NCBI GenBank assembly: GCA_023247955.1 | Contig: JAHFFL010000080.1 | Coordinates: 1-5,745, forward strand | Direction: 5' to 3' | Source of the DNA: Candidatus Omnitrophota bacterium | GTDB lineage: Bacteria; Omnitrophota; Gorgyraeia; 2-02-FULL-51-18 | DNA: 5,745 bases | Shown here: piece after piece, positions 3,530 to 5,745 of the stretch | Numbering within the stretch: position 1 is the stretch's first letter | Layout of the letters: each line of letters begins with the position of its first letter | The notes under the pieces: generated by a model | Told to the model about the DNA's origin: nothing | Databases searched by the model: none | What the model saw: the letters and a program-made list of their open reading frames with translations, nothing else | Translations under genes and position numbers: made by a program

Positions 3530-5745
3530 GCGTTTTCTATCTCTCGTTCCTGCGCTTGGGACTTGGCGCGCTCCACCAGGATCTCACGCGGCTTGGCGCC
3601 GCGGTAAGGTCCGACAATGCCGTCCTCTTCCATCATGTCAATGAGTCGGGCCGCGCGTGTGTAGCCGAGGCCGAGCCGCCGCTGCACCATCGACACCGAT
3701 GCCTGCCCGGTTTCCAGGACAATGCGCTTGGCTTCGTCGTAAACCTCGTCGCGGCGAAAATCACCGAACGCGGACTGTTTTTTCTCCTGGCTCTGGATCA
3801 CGGCGTCCTGATAAACCGCCTTACGCTGGGATTTAATAAACTCCGTCACCTTTTCAATCTCCTTGTCCTGCACCCAGGCGCCTTGCGCACGCACCAGCTT
3901 GGATTTGCGCGGGTCCATCAGCAGCAGGTCTCCGCGGCCCAGCAGTTTGTCGGCGCCGTTTTCGTCGAGGATCGTGCGTGAATCGACCTTGGACGCAACC
4001 TGAAACGCGATGCGCGCGGGAAAATTGGCTTTGATGACGCCGGTGATGACATCCACCGACGGGCGCTGTGTTGCGAGAATCATGTGGATACCGACCGCGC
4101 GGGCAAGCTGCGCGAGCCGCGTGATCGCGGTCTCGACCTCCTGCGCCGAAGCCAGCATCAGATCGGCGAGTTCATCGATAACGAGCACGATATAGGGCAT
4201 CCTTCGGACCAGCACCGGCTCGTCGGCGTTGGCCTCGTCGATTTTAAGCGTCTCCGGCTTGATTTCTTTGTTCTCCACCTTTTGATTGAATGCCAGAATG
4301 TTTTTTGCGCCGACCTTGGAAAGCACCCGGTAACGGCGCTCCATCTCGGTCACCAGCCACGCCAGCACCCCCGGGACTTTCGCTTTGTCCGTGACCACGG
4401 GGCAAACCAAATGAGGTAAGCCGTCGTAAAAATGGAGCTCCACCATCTTGGGGTCGATGATCAAAAACTTCACGTCCTCGGGAGCCGAGCGGAAAAGGAC
4501 GCTCATTAGAATACTGTTGATGCAGACGCTTTTGCCGGTGTTGGTCGCCCCCGCGATCAAAAGGTGCGGCATGTCGGCCAGATTGCAAACCATCGGGCTG
4601 CCGGCCGTGTCTTTTCCGATCACGATCGTGACTTTTGAGGACTCGTTGCGAAATTCCCAGGAGGTGAGCACTTCTTTCAGATGGACGGTGGCCGCGAGCA
4701 TGTTCGGGACCTCTACCCCCACGCGCGATTTTCCGGGAATGGGCGCGATGATGCGCACGCTAGTCGCCCGCATCGCGAGCGAAATGTCGTTTTCAAGCGA
4801 CGTGATCTTCTGTACCTTCACCCCCGCGGCCGGCTGGAGCTCATAACGCGTGATTGTCGGGCCCTGCTCCACTTCGACAACCTTGGCCTCGATGCCAAAA
4901 TCCCTGAGTGTGTCCTCCAGAATGCGCGAGCTCTCTTCCAAATTATTTTTCAGCTTATCTTGATCGACGGGCACGGGGTCCTGCAAAAGATTCAAAGAGG
5001 GCAATTGGTAATCCCCCTCGGATGCCGGCTCCGGAACAAGCCCAAACTCCTCTTTTTTGGGAGCCGCCGGAGGCGTCTTGGGTTCAGGTCTCGTGCCGGC
5101 AAATTTAATCTGCGGTTTTGCGGGAGCGGCCTTTTCCACCGGAGGCGCGGGGATGACAACAGGAAAGGTCGCCACGCGGGCCGCCGGGGCCGTCTTCTCA
5201 GTCGGTTTGGCAGAGGGGACAGCGCATACCTTCACTGTTTCCTTCAATTTTTTGAAAAGGGACACCGCGATCTGCAACACCAAAAGCTCGGTCGCCAGAA
5301 TCACAGATAAAAGGAACAGAAGCAACGCCACCAAAAGCCCTGCGCGGCCGAAAAGCGCCGAGAGCGCGCTGGACACAAAAAAACCGATGATCCCGCCCGA
5401 ATAAAAACGGTGGATCTCGGTCACTTCGCCGATCAGTGAAAACACCGCGCAGGCCGATGCTAGAAAAGTTACGGTGGAAAAAATCTTGAGCCAAAACCGC
5501 TGGCTTTTCTTGCCGCTCCACTTCGCGAAAGACCAGAAGAGAAAAAGCGGCACGAGGAAATACGCGGTCTCCCCGAAGAAAAGCACGAAAAACCACGCGG
5601 TGTAGGCCCCCACCGGCCCCGCCCAGTTTTTCACCGGGTGATTGGGCATCGAAACTTCAAAAGGAATATCGTGCGGCGTGTAGGTCACGAGCGCGATCAG
5701 CGTAACCACCGAGACAATGGACCAAAAAGCGGCCAGGATTTCGTT
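3526..5745 (-). CDS. ftsK: DNA translocase FtsK (5' end beyond right edge)
   Basis: The frame stays open to the window edge, giving 739 visible residues. A GTG at 5709 is not the real start, because the 12 codons before it (NEILAAFWSIVS) continue the first membrane helix. Probably only a short N-terminus is missing. Residues about 3-22, 43-73, 84-106 and 117-157 form the multi-helix membrane anchor. A Pro/Ala/Lys/Glu-rich linker spans about 170-245. The motor follows: alpha domain about 248-350, Walker A GATNTGKS at 399-406 (bases 4551-4528), Walker B YIVLVIDE at 518-525, then ATQRPSVDVITG at 558-569 and LDENGADKLLGRGD further on. The C-terminal winged-helix gamma domain (about 665-728) has YTRAARLIDMMEEDGIVGP, which reads polar DNA signals and contacts XerD in known FtsK. 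The protein pumps terminus DNA through the division septum. It is shorter than E. coli FtsK because the linker is short, as in SpoIIIE/SftA-sized members. Walker A has Asn-Thr where Gly-Ser is usual; the GKS core is intact. Confidence 0.95.
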   Translation of the reverse strand, partial: NEILAAFWSIVSVVTLIALVTYTPHDIPFEVSMPNHPVKNWAGPVGAYTAWFFVLFFGETAYFLVPLFLFWSFAKWSGKKSQRFWLKIFSTVTFLASACAVFSLIGEVTEIHRFYSGGIIGFFVSSALSALFGRAGLLVALLLFLLSVILATELLVLQIAVSLFKKLKETVKVCAVPSAKPTEKTAPAARVATFPVVIPAPPVEKAAPAKPQIKFAGTRPEPKTPPAAPKKEEFGLVPEPASEGDYQLPSLNLLQDPVPVDQDKLKNNLEESSRILEDTLRDFGIEAKVVEVEQGPTITRYELQPAAGVKVQKITSLENDISLAMRATSVRIIAPIPGKSRVGVEVPNMLAATVHLKEVLTSWEFRNESSKVTIVIGKDTAGSPMVCNLADMPHLLIAGATNTGKSVCINSILMSVLFRSAPEDVKFLIIDPKMVELHFYDGLPHLVCPVVTDKAKVPGVLAWLVTEMERRYRVLSKVGAKNILAFNQKVENKEIKPETLKIDEANADEPVLVRRMPYIVLVIDELADLMLASAQEVETAITRLAQLARAVGIHMILATQRPSVDVITGVIKANFPARIAFQVASKVDSRTILDENGADKLLGRGDLLLMDPRKSKLVRAQGAWVQDKEIEKVTEFIKSQRKAVYQDAVIQSQEKKQSAFGDFRRDEVYDEAKRIVLETGQASVSMVQRRLGLGYTRAARLIDMMEEDGIVGPYRGAKPREILVERAKSQAQEREIENA

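Noticed and set aside
4681..5310. Plus-strand open frame of 209 codons
   Set aside because: Antisense to the ftsK linker and alpha domain. It is Arg/Gly-rich low-complexity translation with no motif.
5701..5709. GTG at 5709 as the start of ftsK
   Set aside because: The frame stays open upstream to the window edge, and the extra 12 residues extend the first membrane helix in the manner typical of FtsK N-termini, so the gene is cut by the window instead.
1..5745. CRISPR array, tRNA or rRNA genes, insertion sequence or transposase
   Set aside because: No regularly spaced repeats, cloverleaf-like segments, rRNA sequence or transposase motifs were seen on either strand. The only gaps without genes are 259-306 and 736-816.

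Overview
The window is almost entirely coding and everything credible reads on the minus strand. It looks like bacterial chromosome of moderately high GC. From right to left (the direction of transcription) it carries ftsK (5' end cut by the window edge), a RodZ/YmfM-type membrane helix-turn-helix protein, rimO, pgsA, pgpA, and then the first 86 codons of an unrecognised helix-turn-helix (HTH) protein that runs off the left edge. The ftsK / rodZ-like / pgsA neighbourhood is also familiar from Firmicutes (spoIIIE–ymfM–pgsA–cinA–recA). The version with rimO and pgpA, together with the divergent protein sequences, suggests an uncultured Gram-negative-type lineage such as Omnitrophota or a relative. 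That placement is inference from gene order and general feel, not from a search.

Region 307-5745 is a housekeeping cluster. FtsK is the septal DNA translocase that clears chromosome termini at division. The RodZ-like protein links a cytoplasmic HTH through one membrane segment to an outer domain and probably serves cell shape or the elongation machinery. RimO methylthiolates ribosomal protein S12. PgsA makes phosphatidylglycerol phosphate from CDP-diacylglycerol, and PgpA dephosphorylates it to phosphatidylglycerol. The first four genes are joined by three consecutive 4-base stop/start overlaps (ATGA, ATGA, TTGA), so they are almost certainly co-transcribed and translationally coupled. An 81-base gap with a perfect 24-base palindrome separates pgsA from pgpA, so the two enzymes of phosphatidylglycerol synthesis are adjacent but not overlapping.

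Region 1-310 is different in character. Just past the pgpA stop is a compact AT-rich control region: a near-consensus minus-strand promoter (TTGAAT, 17 bases, TATAAT), a 16-base inverted repeat with one mismatch that brackets the -10 box and the start codon, and shorter direct repeats. It drives the partial HTH gene. This looks like a self-regulated gene placed downstream of the housekeeping operon, and it is the most likely entry point to an accessory or previously undescribed system, most of which lies outside the window.

I see no RNA genes, CRISPR array, transposase or intact mobile element. The plus-strand open frames are shadows of the minus-strand genes.
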